From: Histoplasma ohiense
Lineage: Eukaryota > Ascomycota > Eurotiomycetes > Onygenales > Ajellomycetaceae
Length of the DNA stretch: 64,000 nt
Assembly (NCBI GenBank): GCA_017607445.1
Contig: JAEVHH010000001.1
Span: 992,001-1,056,000 of the forward strand
Direction of reading: 5' to 3'
The translations under genes were made by a program, and so were the position numbers. How positions within the stretch are numbered: the stretch's first letter is position 1; each line of letters opens with the position of its first letter. Shown here one piece after another: positions 36,748-48,598 of the stretch. The notes under the pieces were generated by a model, which saw only the letters and a list, made by a program, of their open reading frames with translations, searched no databases and had not been told where the DNA came from.

Positions 36748-37255
36748 GTGTGGTGGAATGTCGCGGCGTTCGTTCGCTATGAGCACATGTTGGGTGGTTC
36801 GCAGACTGGGTGTAATTATTTAATAAATAGTTATATATTTAATCAAAAAAATTCTGCGGAGTTGCCTGACGAACACGAACATCGCGTGTTCCCCAACCAA
36901 CAACTTCAAACGTCCAACCCAATCCCTCCAACGGTCCGACGGATTACCAGCGCATTGTTGAAGCAGTTTACTTCCTTTTCCCATCCCGGAGATATATGGT
37001 ATTTGCGAAGCACAACTGATGGGAGCACGTTTATTTCCTGCTTTGCTTATCGAAGCCAGGCTGCCACCGATCTCTAAGGGTTAGTTATTTAATACGTAGG
37101 CATCAACTCTCCAAAAATACGGCATAACTATCTATAAAGAGTTCCAGGTTCCTCCTCGGCCTTCGCGATACTCAGATTCAGTTCTCCTTAATCTCACTGG
37201 CTTTGTCCGTTCCCTATCTGGAGACTGGATACTCCTTGCTATCTACCCTGCCAAT
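36748..37255. promoter_or_regulatory. shared divergent promoter region
   Basis: The 508 bp between the start codons of the mitochondrial threonyl-tRNA synthetase gene (leftward) and the unknown membrane-protein gene (rightward) must hold both promoters. No individual binding site is assigned. Confidence 0.55.
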
Positions 37256-38698
37256 ATGGCATCCTCGAGCCAGCCTCAGACATCCCGCTGTCTGGGAGAA
37301 TCGTGGGCGAGCTGGTCTCTAGAAGACGCAGATCAGTTAACCTGTATTGATAGTGATGATGATGAAAGCTATCCTGAGTTGGATTTTCCATCGTCCAATC
37401 CATCAACTAGACCAGATCACGCTGCATCCGCGCGCAGTAGCCAAATGCAACCGGCCCATTTCTCCCAGGATCTTTCTATGGTATCAATACCAGGCCCAGA
37501 GCTCATTATGCCATCTCTACACGAGGGTTTTACTCCAGATAGCTCGTGGTTTGTCCCCCGTTCATCCACTGATGCGTCTCGTCATCAGCGCCCGCGGGGA
37601 ACGGTACCGGGGAGCGCACCCAACCAAGTGCCTTCGGAATCTACTGGCGACAATGAAAAGAGATGTGACGAAATCCCGGGCAAAAGGTCCCCCTCACACC
37701 TCAAAGAGAACCAGAGATATTATAGAAATCCCTTGTTGGTTGGGGTATTCCTACTCCTCTCGTTATACTTGGTGAAGATATCATTTTCCCCCGTTGTGAC
37801 AGAGAGCACATTTCCATTACAATCAGGACAGTCAGGGTCAGAGGCATATAGCCCCTCGAAATCACCCCGCCGTTATCAGCTTATTTTAGACTCTCGTGCC
37901 AGACTTGGGCAAGTGCTCAACCCGTCGACCGAAGCTGCTTCGCTGCTTCCCACACTCCTGAAGGACGGCGAATCGGAAGTCGTTGAACTTTGTGATTTAT
38001 TAACGACAGAAGACCTGGGTTCAAAGCATGAACTAGAATTCGAATGCAACTACACTTTGGTTGTAATGCGACAGGCCAGAGAATTGATCGACTCCCTCTT
38101 CATGGCCCATGGATCCGTTGCCTTTGACGATATCGACAGGGAACTTGCGCGGATAAGAAGAATGTTAGCTCATTCTGCCATGAACGAATTTGATACTCTT
38201 GGCGGTAGAATTAAGGCTGCACTAAATATACCTCTTCACCAACGCTCGGCCTCACAACAGGCCATCCCGGAGTCCCAGTATAGGCAAGCCGAAGCCGCGT
38301 TTGAACTTGTGGTCAGCAAACAAGTTAATCAGATCAGTTACGCACGAGAACTTCTAAATTCGTTTCGAGCCCGCTTGCAACCGATTGGTGAAATCGTTTC
38401 CCGCGCTGTAGAAGAATCTCCATCGTGCGGATCTCACTACTCTCAGGATGAAAGGGGTCCTTCGATAGCGCTGTTTTTTGCAAATATCATATGTACCTTG
38501 GAAGGATCATTATCGTTTTTCCCGTTCAGCTTTAAAGGCCGAAGGCCGAAAACTTACAGCAACGAGGCCGTGTCAAAGTTGAGACGGGCCTCAGAGAAGC
38601 AACAATCTGCCGCTAGCATTGCGGACATCTGGGTTGCTCAGCTAGAGGATCTGAAGAGAGACTGGGAACGCGACCGAAACGCAGTTGTAACTGGTTAA
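37256..38698 (+). CDS. uncharacterised single-pass membrane protein
   Basis: A single exon of 480 residues that I do not recognise. The first 155 residues are polar, acidic and Ser/Pro-rich, as in a disordered cytoplasmic tail. One clear membrane helix follows at about residues 158-177 (NPLLVGVFLLLSLYLVKISF). The remaining 300 residues are mostly helical and charged, with repeated Leu/Arg/Glu patterns (RYQLILDSRARLGQV, DDIDRELARIRRMLAHS, KLRRASEKQQSAASIADIW) suggesting coiled-coil or helical-bundle structure, broken by a hydrophobic patch near ALFFANIICTLEGSLSFFPF. There is no signal peptide. It is probably type II in the ER, nuclear or vacuolar membrane, an inference only. It shares a promoter region with MST1. 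Confidence 0.75.
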   Translation: MASSSQPQTSRCLGESWASWSLEDADQLTCIDSDDDESYPELDFPSSNPSTRPDHAASARSSQMQPAHFSQDLSMVSIPGPELIMPSLHEGFTPDSSWFVPRSSTDASRHQRPRGTVPGSAPNQVPSESTGDNEKRCDEIPGKRSPSHLKENQRYYRNPLLVGVFLLLSLYLVKISFSPVVTESTFPLQSGQSGSEAYSPSKSPRRYQLILDSRARLGQVLNPSTEAASLLPTLLKDGESEVVELCDLLTTEDLGSKHELEFECNYTLVVMRQARELIDSLFMAHGSVAFDDIDRELARIRRMLAHSAMNEFDTLGGRIKAALNIPLHQRSASQQAIPESQYRQAEAAFELVVSKQVNQISYARELLNSFRARLQPIGEIVSRAVEESPSCGSHYSQDERGPSIALFFANIICTLEGSLSFFPFSFKGRRPKTYSNEAVSKLRRASEKQQSAASIADIWVAQLEDLKRDWERDRNAVVTG

Positions 38699-39242
38699 TT
38701 CTATTGGTTTTGTGTGGCTGTGGGGACCCAGGATCTACTCCGTATTTCATTATGCTCCAGGAAATTGCGGCTGTAATCGACATGAATATGCTCAATGACC
38801 CGACTGATTTCGTTCCATTTCCTCTCTTAGTACTTTCAGTTTTCGCATTCAAATTGGCAACACCCGCAACCCTGAGTTGTACCGATGACGATTTTTCTTC
38901 GGCATCAATCACCACCCCTAGCTTAACTAGCTATCCCTTTTTAAGAGTTTGTCTACCCTGGCAGGACTGAGCGCAACTAAATCATACTAAGAAATGTCCT
39001 GCCTCGGCTGATTCTCACAAAATGCATTAATTTTAGAAACCTTGTAGGGATTTGAGATATCTAGCAAAGAGCTAGTCTCCAGCGAAGACTCGCACCTCAT
39101 TGATCAGAAATCCCACTTAAAGCGACACGGAAAAACACCCCAAATCAAAAAGATTGGGAGCTGGTGCTAGCTTTTTTCTTCTTTCTTGGAAAAAATCAAT
39201 CCTTCTTGTCCATGATTCTGAACCGAGTTTCAACCTGCATTT

Positions 39243-39289
<47 letters not shown>

Positions 39290-39669
39290 GCTCTCGGTTT
39301 GATGTCGCAGATGAAGCCCTCCCTTGATGGGAATTCCCACCATTCAACAGGTCAAGCCGCCGGAGACTTTTCCAGAGTTTAATCTTTCTTTCGCTCTTGC
39401 TGCCCACTGGCTGCCTAGAAATCATCCGGTTTACTTGGCCATGAGTTGCTTTTTCTGCCAAGGTGTCAGGGCTAAGAAACGGGAATGAACCCTGTGTACT
39501 GGTTCAAATTGCCCTCCGCATCACAGCGAAGAAGACAACACTGCTTTCAACCGCGACTAAAAGTGGTCGTTCTATATAACTGGGTAGGGCCACCATCATT
39601 TGGGGGCTTATGTAGCCAACTAATGGATGTGCTTAATGACTTCTCTTACCCACTATTCCAGCTACGATA
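38699..39669. other. intergenic with long poly-T run
   Basis: No gene. The 5' half is the 3' flank of the membrane-protein gene and the rest the promoter of the second Zn2Cys6 gene, with a 53-T run inside. Confidence 0.5.
39246..39298. repeat. run of 53 T
   Basis: An uninterrupted T homopolymer about 370 bp upstream of the start codon of the second Zn2Cys6 gene. It is much longer than the other runs in the window, and its true length is likely uncertain because such runs are hard to sequence. Confidence 0.9.
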
Positions 39670-42567
39670 ATGATTAATTTAAACCCTTCCGCAACAGCGG
39701 CGCTTTCTCAGGATGACGTCCCTCCCCGAAAACCTCCCCAAAGAAGACGAGAACGACCCCAGCTCTCCTGCACGACATGCCGCCAGAAGAAGTGCGTTGG
39801 AAAACAAGATGAATCAATGAAAATCCCTTTATATTTCGCTCAATACGCCAAGCTAACCAGGAGACGCAAGACTAAAGTGCGACCGCAACCTGCCATGCGA
39901 GAACTGTTCGACCCGCGGCCGAGGGGCAACCTGTGTTTACGCAAACCCCCCGCCACCTGGTCAGACTAGGGGGATCCGTCGGCCTGTAGACAAAGCTACC
40001 ATGCAAAGTCATGTTCAACACCTAGAGGAGATAGTTCTGTCGTTGGTGCAAGAGAAATCTCCGGCATCTTCCCAATCGCGGAGCACGCCAGACTCTTGGT
40101 CCGATGGAGAGGTCCGCGGTCGCCGTGTTGGATATCACTTCGGAAATGACCCCGCTGGTTCTACGGGCCCTGGAAGTAGCGATGATCCGGCCATGGCCAT
40201 TGTTGAATCTGCAGAGCCGATACAGAATTTGAGCCTACCGAGTGGTGGTGATTCGAGATATTTTGAAAGTGGTCATTGGAATTCGATTTTGGCTGATGTA
40301 CGCGTTTATTTTCATTTAAGTCTATAACAACCGCCCATTCTATCTCAAGAAATTTATTTGCCGAATTCATGACCATTTTGCTTTCGTTGATGAACTCTTT
40401 GTGTGATATACTGACTCGTACCCTTTGCTCGTGACATCTTCCAGATTGGCGAATTGAAGGGTTACTTCGCAGATCAAGGCGAAGTAGATGTCTCCGAGAC
40501 GACGCCTGAGGCTGGCCACTGCGAAACAGACCTACTCAGTGGCCGTTGTGGGAGGCTGACCCAGATGGAAATACTTGACCGCGTTCCCCCGAGGCCGCTC
40601 GTCGACTTTTTAATAAGTCGATACTTCGATTCCAATGATCAACCGTTAGGTGCGAGTTTCCTTTCCCCCCAGACACACAATTTCTATTCATCAGTAGTGC
40701 TTATACATCTGAATGACGAATAGTTGTCATCCATCGTCCAAGCTTTCGAAATGAGGTACATATCTTTATTCTTTCCTCCTCCCGCTGGCCGTAACTTGTT
40801 GGGTTGCTAGGGCGGCTGACCTGTCTGCAGTATGATCTATTCTGGGAGGATCCCTGGTCTGCGCCGATAATATGGGTTAGCAAGCTCTTTAGTATGATGT
40901 GCAGCTCTATTCGCATCGTCACCCACTCTGGAGAACAGATGCCAGAATCGCTTCTAGACCCCGACCAGCAAATGGATCAATATCGCCAATTGGCCGTTCA
41001 CTGCTTGTTCGCTGGAAACTATGCCACTGGTCCGCCCCATGCGGTCGAAGCTCTGATACTATATTTCTTCACAGAGTATATGCGAAACCCGGATATGCAA
41101 TTACCCTGCTGGCTTCTCTTTGGGGTAGTTCTTCGCATTGCTATGCGTAAAGGGTACCATCGTGACGCTCGACACCATCCCGGACTGTCCATTTTGGAAG
41201 GCGAGATGCGAAGACGTTCATGGACGATATTATTTCACATGGATCTTCTCACGTCGGTAGATGCGAGTTTGCCTCGTATGATCCAACCGTCGCAGATGGA
41301 TTCCGACTTACCTCGTTGTATCCGCGATGAAGATATTGATGAAACCACTATGGAACTCCCACCTTCCAGACCGGACGTGGCCAACCCCTTGCTTGCATTC
41401 ACAATTGTGAAAAGGGCACTGGTAATCGTCTTTGGTACGATTGTAGATTTGAATAACACCAAAGAGTTTGCGCCGTATGAGGAAATATTGCAGTTGGACA
41501 AGGCTCTGCAGGATAGTTGCCGAGTCATACCAACGACAAGCAAGGCGAACCCCACGGAATCCGCCGTGGCCGAATCACCAGGCTTAATCAGGCGTCGATT
41601 AATGCTTGATCTCATGTACCAAAAGGCCCGTTGTATGCTGCACCGCAAATATTACACCCTCTCCTGGAACAATCCGCAGTACATGTACTCGCGCCAGACG
41701 TGCATTGAGGCAGCAATGACGACGCTGCGACATCAAGCGGTTCTACATCAAGAGTCGCAGCCGGGGGGCATGCTACATCAATTCAAATGGATGAGAATAT
41801 CGCTCATAGCGCATGAGTCGCTCCTTTCTGCAATGATTCTTTGTATGTACCTGGACCGTCTGAATCAGCAGAGTGTTGGCGGTGTTGGCGATATTGCCAT
41901 TGATAATATGGCAGCGGAGAGAAGGTCGGAGATGTTGCATTTGTTGGAGTCTGCGTATGCTATATTAAGTGTTTCCGCCGTGTCCTCTAAATGTGCCGCA
42001 AGGGCGTGTAGGGTGTTGAATATCATTCTCCAGAAGGTGGGATTAATGCTCCCGATGCCAAATAACATCATGAATGAAATTGCGCCGGTGCAGCAGACGA
42101 ATGCAATGGCGCCGCTAGACGCAAGGGCTCATTCTGGTATGTATCATTGTATCTGTGGGGGTTTAGTGTATATGATACTTACAAGAGATAGGACTCGGAA
42201 CCCTAACTGCAGCACCAACAATACCCATGTTCAATCCGCAGGACGGGGTATACACTCAGACGCCACCCATCCCTGTGCCGATTCCAATTAGTGAAATGGG
42301 CTTAACTGATCCGGAGGACATGTTTTTTAGCCCGGAAATCATGACGATTCGTAACTTTATCCAATTTCCCCAAGAGATAGACTGGGTACGTCTTGAAATG
42401 AATATACAAGAGAGGGACCGGGTTTGAATCCACCCCGGCTTATCCATTTCTTTTTTCACTTTTCAAGCAATTTATCTACTAACCCTATCGGATAGAACGA
42501 ATGGGATAACTCTTTTCGCCTGCATGATTGGAGCTACTCGTTCGATATGTCAGAAATGGGTGAGTGA
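39670..42567 (+). CDS. Zn2Cys6 transcription factor with fungal_trans domain (second)
   Basis: Seven exons: 39670-39791, 39871-40297, 40445-40649, 40724-40755, 40831-42136, 42213-42385 and 42496-42567; 778 residues with all phases agreeing. The zinc cluster spans exons 1-2: C34-X2-C37-X6-C44-X5-C50-X2-C53-X8-C62 (LSCTTCRQKK, then LKCDRNLPCENCSTRGRGATC). A linker coiled coil (SHVQHLEEIVLSLVQEK) precedes the middle homology domain: RVPPRPLVDFLISRYF, VIHRPSFRNE, FWEDPWSAPIIWVSKLFSMM, then the LLFGVVLRIAMRKGYHRD and EGEMRRRSWTILFHMDLL motifs typical of the fungal_trans family. Exon 4 is only 32 bp. The protein is a nuclear regulator. The nearest downstream gene is the peroxisomal enoyl-CoA hydratase-like gene, but regulation of it is not shown. 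Confidence 0.9.
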
Positions 42568-43570
42568 CAGGTTGGTTGGCTTGGTCGCAGACTGTGCCAC
42601 AGAGGAAGACTTACCCATATTGACGATGATCACGACCAACGATAAAACGTAGAAGGTGTTCATAGACACCACTTTTTCATATTTCTACATCCGAATTCCG
42701 TACGGCAAGCACGCCATAACTGCTGCACTTGCTCGTCAACAAGCGCTCGTGGTCATCACGCAGATCACTCCAACCCACAAGTCTTCGAGTGCTGCCACGC
42801 CAGTTCTATTTTGGGCATCTGGTTTCAGACCCCTACCGTTCTCAGTGTGAAATTTTGGAGAGGAATCAAAACTAGAAGTCGAAGGGTCGATGGGTCCAAT
42901 GATTAGGCCAGACGATGGTGGAAGCGCTCCAGCATTGTATGGGGTTGGAATTATGTAGGAGGATTCCTGGCGCTTGCTTAGGTTTATTCATTCATTGGCA
43001 ATTGTTGGAGAATACAGGCTGGAGGATGACGGATGATACCACTGTTTGTTCAATCACTATTGTATAAAATCAATCAAAATAGAGAAAATGATTATTTCAA
43101 GCCCTACTTGTCCGCCTCAAAGATGGCTCGGCACATCCGGCAATGTCTTCCCGAATCTTCGGCTATTGCATGTTTAGTCATCAAAGAAAAACCAAAAGTC
43201 CCGAGGTTGTGTTTTTGTCAAACCAGGTTAAAGACGACAAGACAACTCCATCCATCCATCTTGCGGATGGCGGGAGGAACGAGAAGATTTCCATAAACTG
43301 GCCAAGAGCCATTATTTGTACAGGGCAATATAGTGCAAATAACATATATCTACAAAGTCACGGTATGGGATCCCTATTTTCTTCGGTTTATGCGCCCCGT
43401 TACATAGACAATAACATGTTCGTGGAAGCTGACGCGATTGAAACACCACGTCAGAGACTTAGCGCCGGAGACTTATTAGGCAAGTCTGAGCAGAGCTGAC
43501 AGTTTCATTAGATCCTCAATAAGCCAGATTACCATAAACAAATCGACTAGTTATTTATCCTCCCAACATC
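42568..43570. other. intergenic
   Basis: About 1 kb between the Zn2Cys6 gene and the enoyl-CoA hydratase-like gene. No gene is seen; it holds the latter's promoter. Confidence 0.5.
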
Positions 43571-44756
43571 ATGTCCATCCAGGTCCCTGCATCATACTCG
43601 GCGCTGCCAACCCAGCACGTAAAGGTCGATCATGTACCCGCTAGCTCCGCGACGGCCACTCCCGTCCTGCTCCTAACGCTCAATCGCCCCGACAAGCTCA
43701 ATGCGTTCACAGGGACGATGGTAGAGGAGATGATTTCGTTCTTCAATACGGCTGACGTGGACGACCGCGTCAAAGCCATCGTGGTGACGGGAGCCGGGCG
43801 GGCGTTTTGCGCCGGGGCGGATCTGGAGATCGGGTTTCCGAAGAGCTCATCCGGCGATGGGTCGAGGATTAATCCTGGTGACGATGGAGTGGAACATAGA
43901 GATGGGTGTGTGCTCCTTTTTCCCTTTCCGTTCTTCACATCAGTTCTTGTTGGCATTCTTGCCACCTTTCCCAATACTTGCCTTCACCTGCCAGCGTACT
44001 GTAACATGCATGTATGTACATGTACATGTACAGTACATTACAACACAAGGCAGAAGAAAAAAATATAAAAATAAAAATAAATAGAATAAATAAATAAAAG
44101 AAAAGAAAAGAAAAGTAGAATTAACTAATCCTATCTCCAGCGGCGGCCGCGTAACCCTCGCCATCAACTCCTGCCGCAAACCAACAATAATGGCCCTCAA
44201 CGGCCCCGCCGTCGGCATAGGCATAACCATGACGCTCCCCGCAACAATCCGCCTCGCAACCCGCGGCTCAAAAATCGGCTTCGTCTTCTCGCGCCGGGGC
44301 CTGGTAATGGAAGCAGCATCCTCGTTCTTCCTCCCGCGTCTGATCGGATACAGCCGTGCTCTACACCTCACCGCCACGGGTGCTACATATCCAGCCGAAC
44401 ACCCTCTATTTGGCACGTTGTTTTCCGAGGTGCTGCCCACGGGCGCGGAGACGGTGGCGCGCGCGCTGGAGATTGCGGCGGATATTGCGAAGAATACATC
44501 AATCGTGGCATCAACGCTGATGAGGGAGATGATGTATCGGGGTCCCGGGAATGCGGAGGCGGCGCATTTGTTGGATTCCAAGGTTATTTATGGGATGTTT
44601 GGGGGCAGGGAGAACGAGGAAGGTGTCAAAAGCTTTTTGCAGAAAAGGCCGCCGGTGTTTAAAGGAAGTTTTGGGAATAAGGAGGATGTACCGGATGTTT
44701 ATCCTTGGTGGACGCCGGTGGATGTTAAGCAGCGGGCCAGGGCGGCGAAGTTGTGA
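43571..44756 (+). CDS. enoyl-CoA hydratase/isomerase family protein, peroxisomal (PTS1)
   Basis: Two exons, 43571-43905 and 44141-44756, give 316 residues. The 235-bp intron has a GTGTGT donor and CTCCAG acceptor and contains AT-rich microsatellites. The crotonase fold is evident: LTLNRPDKLNAFTGTMVEEM, the first oxyanion-hole motif GAGRAFCAGADLEIG, the second KPTIMALNGPAVGIG, and the region FSRRGLVMEAASSFFLPRLIG with a Glu at the usual catalytic place. The C terminus is RAAKL, a type 1 peroxisomal targeting signal of the SKL class. The enzyme probably hydrates or isomerises enoyl-CoA intermediates of fatty or branched-acid breakdown in the peroxisome. The exact substrate is not shown. Confidence 0.9.
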
Positions 44757-45006
44757 TTGATTTCGAAATGTAGGGTTTAGTTCCCGCTATCTAATCTAGA
44801 GAGCGATTTGTGGACTAGGAGACAGATTTTCCCGCCCCCGTCCCCCACCCCCAGTTTAGACTTGATGCATAACTCGTATATCTAGTCAATGACCAGAATA
44901 CTATCGATTTCTCTCTTAATGAATCAAAACATAACTTGTATTCACGAATATATATATCATTTATTTACTGGTTACATATGCGCCCGGGCTAAACTTCTTC
45001 TCGTAT

Positions 45007-47035
45007 CTACCGCATCGTGACCTAAAACCAAATGATTTCAGTTACCCAAGCACGGCTTTGGTTTTTTTAAAAAAAATTCACTTTCCTTTCCAAGAAAAGA
45101 AAGAAGGAAACAAGAGGGGGATAAAACTCACCAACTCCTCAGCGCTCGTTGGATGAATGGCCACACAAGAATCGAAATCCTTCTTTGTCGCCCCCATCTT
45201 AACCGCCACCCCAAAGCCCTGCAACATCTCCCCAACACCCAGGCCCAGAATATGCAGACCAACGATCTTTTCGTCAGGGCCCGCGCAGACAAGTTTCATC
45301 TCCGTCGGGTTTTTCTGCTTCTCCTCCGCTGGCATAACGTCGTAGAACATCGCGGAGAATTTCGTATGATAGACCTTGATATTCTCCTTGCCGTACTTCT
45401 CGATGGCTTCAGGCTCCGTCAGGCCTGTCGTGCCGACTTCGGGATGCGAGAAGACGACGGTAGGGATAACGTCGTAGGATAGCCTGGAGGATTTGAGTTC
45501 GGCAGGCCCGAACAGGCGGTTTCCGAGCTGCCGACCGGCGGCGATGGCGACTTGTTTGGAACATATCAGTAAGAGATTCATAGATTCTCTATCTCAAGGG
45601 GGAGAAATCAGGTCACGGAAATATATAACGCACCAGGGGTCAGCTCTGCTTGTCCAGTCACATCACCCAAGGCATAAATGCCATCCACAGAGGTATTTTG
45701 AAACTCATCAACAGCAATATGGCCGGTGGGTGTAAGCTGGACTCCAGCGTTCTCCAGTGTCAGATCCTGAATAGCTGGAGCTCTCCCAATCGCCCACAGC
45801 AGTTCGTTAAACTCAAACACCTTCCCGTCACTGTTAGTGATCTTCAGCCTCTTCTCCGCCCCCTTTCCAGCACTGAGGAGCTCCACCGCCTCAAATTTCT
45901 TGAATCCCTTGTGGATCTTCACGCCCATATCTTCATACCGTTTGGTCATCGTAGTTTGGATCATCGGGTCGAATTTGCGCAAGAACGTCTGGCCACGGAT
46001 AAACATGTGGGTCTCGACGCCAATGGACTGCATCACACCTGCCAGCTCGACAGCGATATATCCCGCACCAACCACCGCGATCTTGGGCGGGAGGACCTCG
46101 ATGTCGAAAAACCCATCACTAGTGATACCGTGGTGCGCACCGGAGGTATCGTCGGGGATAAGCGGGTAACCACCGGTAGCAATCAAAATCTTCGGGGCCG
46201 TGTACCGGACTTTTTTCCCGTTGCCGTCCTGCAACTCAACTTCGATCTCCTTCTTGCTAAGGAAGCGGGCAGTGCCGTGAACGAGGTCGATTCCCTCGCG
46301 GTTCCAGTTGCGCTCGTACACGCCGTTGAGGCGCTCGATGACGGCGTCGCGCTTGCGTTTGAAGACGGAGAAGTCGAAGGGGATGTTCTGGGGGATGTCA
46401 TAGCCGTAATGCACGCCGTCACGCAGGGTTTCGGCAATGGAGGAAAAGTTCCAGGTCATCTTTTTGGGTACGCAGCTACATTGGTACGTTGTATATATAT
46501 AGAGTTACTATAGCACGAACTAAAAACTTCATTCTCACGAGCACAAGGCATCCCGGATGTTGATATTGATAACGTACCCGACATTCACACAGCACCCGCC
46601 AGACCTCCCATTCTCAATAATAAGGGTCTTTGCTTTATACCAACCCGACGCTCTCCTAGCAGCGCCGCTGCCGCCGCTGCCGCCGCCAATAACTATGTAA
46701 TCGTACTCGTGCACTTCTGTGGGTGCCATGGTTGCAGATGAGGGTTTATCGGCGGGCGCGACGGAATCGGAAGAGGCGGATGAAGAGGAGAATTGCCGCG
46801 CGAGAGAATGCAGGCGCAAATGGGATGGGGTATTTGTGTGCGTGGTGTTGGTAGTAGAGGCCAGCTTCAAGCGTGTGGTGGGGTGCCAGCGGAGGGTGTG
46901 ATATGGTTTTGTTTTTGAGTTTGTAGGGATTCTGGGGTATCCGAACTTGGGTAGTATAAAAGTGGAAGCAACACAAGAAGGATAAGAAGAAGAGGAAAAG
47001 GAACAAGAGCAGAGAGAGGGGCGTAGGAGGGGCAT
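45007..47035 (-). CDS. GLR1: glutathione reductase
   Basis: Four exons on the minus strand: 47035-46578, 46475-45634, 45550-45132 and a 15-nt last exon 45021-45007 encoding VTMR; 577 residues. FAD-binding IVIGGGSGGSGAARRA and NADPH-binding AVVGAGYIAVELAGVM motifs are intact, as are VFSHPEVGTTGLTE and the catalytic HPTSAEELV at the C terminus. The redox-active disulfide spans the first splice site (CCVNVG | CVPKK); the residue before the first catalytic Cys, usually Thr, is also Cys here. The first 102 residues are Ser/Arg-rich and look like a mitochondrial targeting sequence, and an in-frame ATG at 46729 (MAPTEVHEYDY) marks where the usual cytosolic enzyme starts. It regenerates glutathione with NADPH. 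It converges on the enoyl-CoA hydratase-like gene. Confidence 0.95.
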
Positions 47036-48598
47036 TCCCTGATATATCAACAACTATATATAACAACGGAAATGCAAACGGAGGGACAAAAGGGCGGGAT
47101 GCAACCTGGTTGGCGACACGGGTGGAGATGTATAAAGTCAAGCAGCAAAGAATTGCAAAGTTCCCAGTCAATTGCCCAATCAAGGGATGTATCAACCAGT
47201 CAATTCTCCAGTGAGCCTAGTCTCCTTGCTACTCGCTTCTTCTCGCTCCCCAATCCTGCGCAATTATCAATTATCCAATTATTTCAAAAAATGAAAACGA
47301 ACTCATGGAGCTGGTCGATTACTAATCCGGTCCTTAGTCAGCTCTCAGCCTCGGCGCAAGTCGATGACAAATGCGCCAAGTCTGACAAGTATATACTTCC
47401 TTCGACCTCCAGAATAGTAAAGTATAGAAAATAATATTGCTATTGGGAAGAGTGGATTTATATTATATTATATACATACATACATACATATATATATTAT
47501 ATCCTTCCAGAAAAAATTAGTCCATTGCACCTCCACCAATCACTACCGCATGCAGCCCAATTTATCACCTCTCAGCCCGTTCACAAACGAACTATGCATA
47601 TGGAAACACATGCAGCCATGAATAGAATACAACTCCCACGCAGAGATATTAGTCAGGACGAACTGCCCAGAGGTGAATGGAAAATGAAAAGCGCAGAGGC
47701 GATAATGAAATAAGAGTCAATACTAACACATATCCACCCATCAGAAGTGAAGGTGTTGGTAGAAGAAGAGAAAGAAGTCGAACGAAGAAATATTAGAGAG
47801 TAGAAAATTAGATATAATATACGTATATATGATGGATACACACAGGCGTATATCTAGATGTGTGTATGTATGTTGCTTGGGGAAGGAAAAAATAGGACAG
47901 ATTATATATATGAACCATAGGGATGCCAAACAAGGGTGTCCTTGATGAGAACGACAATGAGAGGTAACGGGAACAAGTAACCCCTTTTGGACAGTGGGGG
48001 AAACAAGCAAAAAGAAAAAAGTAGAGCAAAAAATCCACCACCTTTGGCTAAAGATGAAGGGGGAAACATATGAAATAAAAAGAGAAGAACGGTATAACCT
48101 AAACTTCCTACCTTAATCCACTCACAAGACAAAACTATAGACGAGAGAGGGGGGGCAAGAGGGGGAGGGAGGAAGAGAAAAAGAGAGAGAAGGAGGAGAC
48201 AATAAAAAAAAAGGAAATCCACCACCCATCCCGCGCCAGCGCAGTTTCAATTTCATTCTTGAATCTCGTTTCGTTCCATATTTTCGTCTCCTCAGCTCGA
48301 CTGATCAGTACGATTTGTCCGTCTGCCCACCTCTCCATTTGTTTGTTCTGGGCTTCCTCTACTCCTGCGCAATAGACCGTAACCCTCATCCGTCCCCCTT
48401 CTCTCGCCGCGGGAAAATGTATATACCGTCAATCCATCTCTTTTTACTCACATCCACAATTCCCATTTCCACTCCCACACATCCAAAACTCTTTTAGGAA
48501 CCCTTAATTGACTCCCACCACAAAATCGTGTATTCCAATCCCCACCAATCCCCACCAATCATCCATCCCATTTCCTCTCCACTCCTCATCTCCACTCC
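47036..48598. other. intergenic upstream of GLR1 and downstream of PBS2
   Basis: About 1.5 kb with no gene recognised. It includes a TACA/TATA repeat near 47465-47505 and a purine-rich stretch near 48130-48215. Confidence 0.5.

Noticed and set aside
45650..46513. A 287-codon open frame on the plus strand
   Set aside because: Antisense to exon 2 of glutathione reductase; the opposite strand carries the conserved motifs and clean splice sites.
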